Assembly: GCF_900188175.1 (NCBI RefSeq) | Contig: NZ_FZOQ01000010.1 | Coordinates: 144,886-208,885 of the forward strand | Length of the DNA stretch: 64,000 bases | Source: Pontibacter ummariensis | GTDB lineage: Bacteria > Bacteroidota > Bacteroidia > Cytophagales > Hymenobacteraceae | Reading direction: 5' to 3' | In this document: in pieces, positions 62,638 through 64,000 of the stretch | Layout: each line of letters begins with the position of its first letter | How positions within the stretch are numbered: position 1 is the first letter of the stretch | Program-made: the position numbers and the translations under genes | Notes under the pieces: generated by a model | Told to the model about the DNA's origin: nothing | The model's database searches: none | Seen by the model: the letters and a program-made list of their open reading frames with translations, nothing else

Positions 62638-63879
62638 ATGGGGGAAGCTCCAAATATACTATTTATCGGCAACTACAGTAGATTAGACTATCTGAGCCTT
62701 TTAAAGGATTCCCGAGGCCACTGCAGGTTTACTTTTCTGTTTTACGCCTCTCCTAAGGAGGAAAAGAACACCACTTATAAAAAGTATGGAGAAGCCATTT
62801 ACTGGCAGGACTTTACGAGTGCTGATCAACTCCTGAGTGCCGTTACTCCCTCTAAAGTAGTCTTTTTATACATCGAATCATATAACCACGTTCTACTGAA
62901 CTTGGCATGCCAGAAAGCGACAATCCCTACATACCTGCTAGAGCATGGACTACGAGCTGCAGTGAGCTTTCAATACAAGAACAAGCCGCAACTCAAGACT
63001 TCTATTAAGACTAAACTTGACCTTTACCTTACCATTCTTAGAGACCTCAGATCCAGAATAAGAACCAGACGGTTTCTCCTTAACAGTCTCAAGGAACTAT
63101 CAGCTAATGACAAAGCATTCGCAGAGCAGTTTATCCGTGTACGCAGTAAACATAACTATCTTGACACAGTCAGAGAAGTAAGTTCGCCAAAACGATTAGC
63201 GGGGCATTACGTATCCTTTAGCCCTAAAATTTTCAAAATTCATCAAGAACAGGAAGCCCTTCCCAATAAGCAGGCAAGAAGTTTTATTGGAATCCCCTAC
63301 TTTGATAAGTTTTGTAATGTTACCAGAGCCAAACACCTACAAAGAGCTATCTTATTGATTGATCAACCCTTAGCCGAGCAAGGCTTACTGCAATGGGACC
63401 GAGCTAATAAACAAGTATTTATCCAGGAATTACTTAAGGTATGCAGTGAACATCGTTATAAGCTGTATGTGAAGCCCCACCCTTGGCAAGACTTGAAACT
63501 ATGGGAAGAGCAGCGATCAACAACTAACCTGGAAATAGTTGACGAGGAGAAGTTACTAGCTCTTGCCCCTTCTATACCACTCGTTCTGGGTTTCTATTCC
63601 ACTCTTTTGATGCCTTTTGCAGCATTTAGGCATACAACGGTTATCACCTATGAAAATCATCCTGCTGGAAAGCTTCTAATTTCCCAACCTTTTATTGAAT
63701 CAGGCGTTGCTCACGCTATTTGCAGCTTAAAGGAGCTAGGCGGTATCCTTCCTAACCTTGAAAAACTACACCAACAACAATTCCCCCATAAAGCGACCTT
63801 TATAAATGACTGGCTTTACAAATTTGATGGGAAGAGCGGGGAACGTTTAAGGGATATTCTGTTAAGCGGTGAGTTGTAA
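62638..63879 (+). CDS. Probable polysaccharide-chain enzyme (polysialyltransferase/CDP-glycerol transferase-like)
   Basis: 413 residues, not recognised to family. GT-B-like layout: N-terminal APNILFIGNYSRLDYLSLL, TYLLEHGLRAAVSF (the His-Gly of the capsule GT type), and the C-terminal YKLYVKPHPWQDLKLW (KxHPxQ) and VLGFYSTLLMPFAAF (STLLMPxA), which occur in polysialyl- and CDP-glycerol-type transferases. So it probably transfers or elongates a charged surface polymer. The DNA is AT-rich relative to flanking core genes. It converges with the epimerase at the right edge. Confidence 0.7.
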   Translation: MGEAPNILFIGNYSRLDYLSLLKDSRGHCRFTFLFYASPKEEKNTTYKKYGEAIYWQDFTSADQLLSAVTPSKVVFLYIESYNHVLLNLACQKATIPTYLLEHGLRAAVSFQYKNKPQLKTSIKTKLDLYLTILRDLRSRIRTRRFLLNSLKELSANDKAFAEQFIRVRSKHNYLDTVREVSSPKRLAGHYVSFSPKIFKIHQEQEALPNKQARSFIGIPYFDKFCNVTRAKHLQRAILLIDQPLAEQGLLQWDRANKQVFIQELLKVCSEHRYKLYVKPHPWQDLKLWEEQRSTTNLEIVDEEKLLALAPSIPLVLGFYSTLLMPFAAFRHTTVITYENHPAGKLLISQPFIESGVAHAICSLKELGGILPNLEKLHQQQFPHKATFINDWLYKFDGKSGERLRDILLSGEL

Positions 63880-63914
63880 AAAGAAGAGGCTTTCATGGTG
63901 AAAGCCTTTTCTTA
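63880..63914. terminator. Bidirectional terminator at the right end
   Basis: An inverted repeat of about 15 bp (AAGAAGAGGCTTTCA with one G-T mismatch), loop TGG, with a T-rich right flank and an A-rich left flank. It separates the convergent polysaccharide enzyme and epimerase genes. Confidence 0.75.
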
Positions 63915-63917
63915 TCC

Positions 63918-64000
63918 TTACGCTTCCTGCCTGTCAGGAACCTGCACCTTATCTCTGAAGTACTCCAGGGTCCTTTTCAGGCCCTCGGCCCGGTCCACCC
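63918..64000 (-). CDS. C-terminal end of an NAD-dependent sugar epimerase/decarboxylase, partial
   Basis: Only the last 26 residues are in the window, ending in TAA at 63918. The visible tail, VDRAEGLKRTLEYFRDKVQV, closely matches the C-terminus of UDP-glucuronate decarboxylase/UDP-glucose epimerase-type short-chain dehydrogenases (KVxxEEGLxxTYEYFK). It suggests sugar-nucleotide supply for the adjacent glycosyltransferases. The family is inferred from this short tail only. Confidence 0.65.
   Translation of the reverse strand, partial: VDRAEGLKRTLEYFRDKVQVPDRQEA

Noticed and set aside
1..64000. tRNA, rRNA or mobile elements
   Set aside because: No tRNA-like GGTTCGA arms, rRNA segments, transposase, integrase or phage genes could be recognised in the gaps or frames.

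Overview
The window is a chromosomal segment from a Bacteroidota bacterium, most likely of the Cytophagales/Hymenobacteraceae group (Pontibacter-like). This placement is inferred from gene content and cannot be proved without a database search. It rests on a type IX secretion (T9SS) C-terminal sorting domain, a PorD-type protein, an OstA/BamD/omega/CoaBC/RecN block, bacillithiol synthesis (BshA), a phosphatase-SerA fusion, a GH3-beta-lactamase fusion, TAnnTTTG-type -7 promoter boxes and few Shine-Dalgarno sequences. Most of the DNA looks like vertically inherited core genome. I see no transposase, integrase, phage gene, CRISPR array, rRNA or tRNA.

Layout. Positions 1-8.2 kb form an accessory envelope/stress region. 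It holds a sigma-70 factor cut by the left edge, followed by a membrane-anchored trypsin-like protease with an anti-sigma-like N-terminus. After these come four tandem fasciclin-domain lipoproteins, a glycine-rich general-stress protein, a lone response-regulator receiver, a DUF4142 lipoprotein, an SGNH esterase and a DUF2383 protein. Positions 8.4-16.8 kb carry a Prc-type tail-specific protease, gamma-glutamyltransferase, a small membrane protein, an 818-residue T9SS-secreted nuclease-like protein and a Cys/Met-metabolism PLP enzyme. Positions 17-22.5 kb carry an unrecognised 342-residue protein, lysS, three YtxH-domain paralogues, a Kazal-type inhibitor lipoprotein and a cupin. Positions 22.6-30.6 kb are a long minus-strand block: fabI, recN, a small barrel-like protein, porD, coaB/coaC, rpoZ, bamD and an OstA-like protein. 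Here coaBC, usually one fused gene, is split into two overlapping frames. Positions 30.7-45.2 kb carry tilS, mdh, a minus-strand mutL-rhomboid-rhomboid-barstar operon, a GH3/beta-lactamase fusion, bshA, and serine synthesis (phosphatase-SerA fusion plus SerC-like transaminase). Positions 45.3-57.8 kb carry a membrane protein, an A-type Fe-S carrier, a ChaN-like protein, a NatAB-like ABC exporter, grpE-dnaJ, hpt-adk-obgE, a K+-dependent membrane pyrophosphatase and an M42-type peptidase. Positions 57.9-64 kb carry a TPR protein and the start of a surface-polysaccharide locus: three overlapping GT4 glycosyltransferases, a divergent probable polysaccharide-chain enzyme, and the last 26 residues of a sugar-nucleotide epimerase/decarboxylase at the right edge.

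The most unusual elements are the sigma factor plus membrane protease pair, the fasciclin lipoprotein array, the split coaBC, the orphan barstar in the mutL-rhomboid operon, a REP/BIME-like inverted palindrome pair at 46510-46572, and the HEPN-like orphan protein at 17008-18036. Many genes end in long perfect hairpins (12-22 bp stems), several of them shared by convergent genes. I did not find a clear multi-gene defence or mobile system; the sigma/protease pair is the best candidate for an under-described signalling module.
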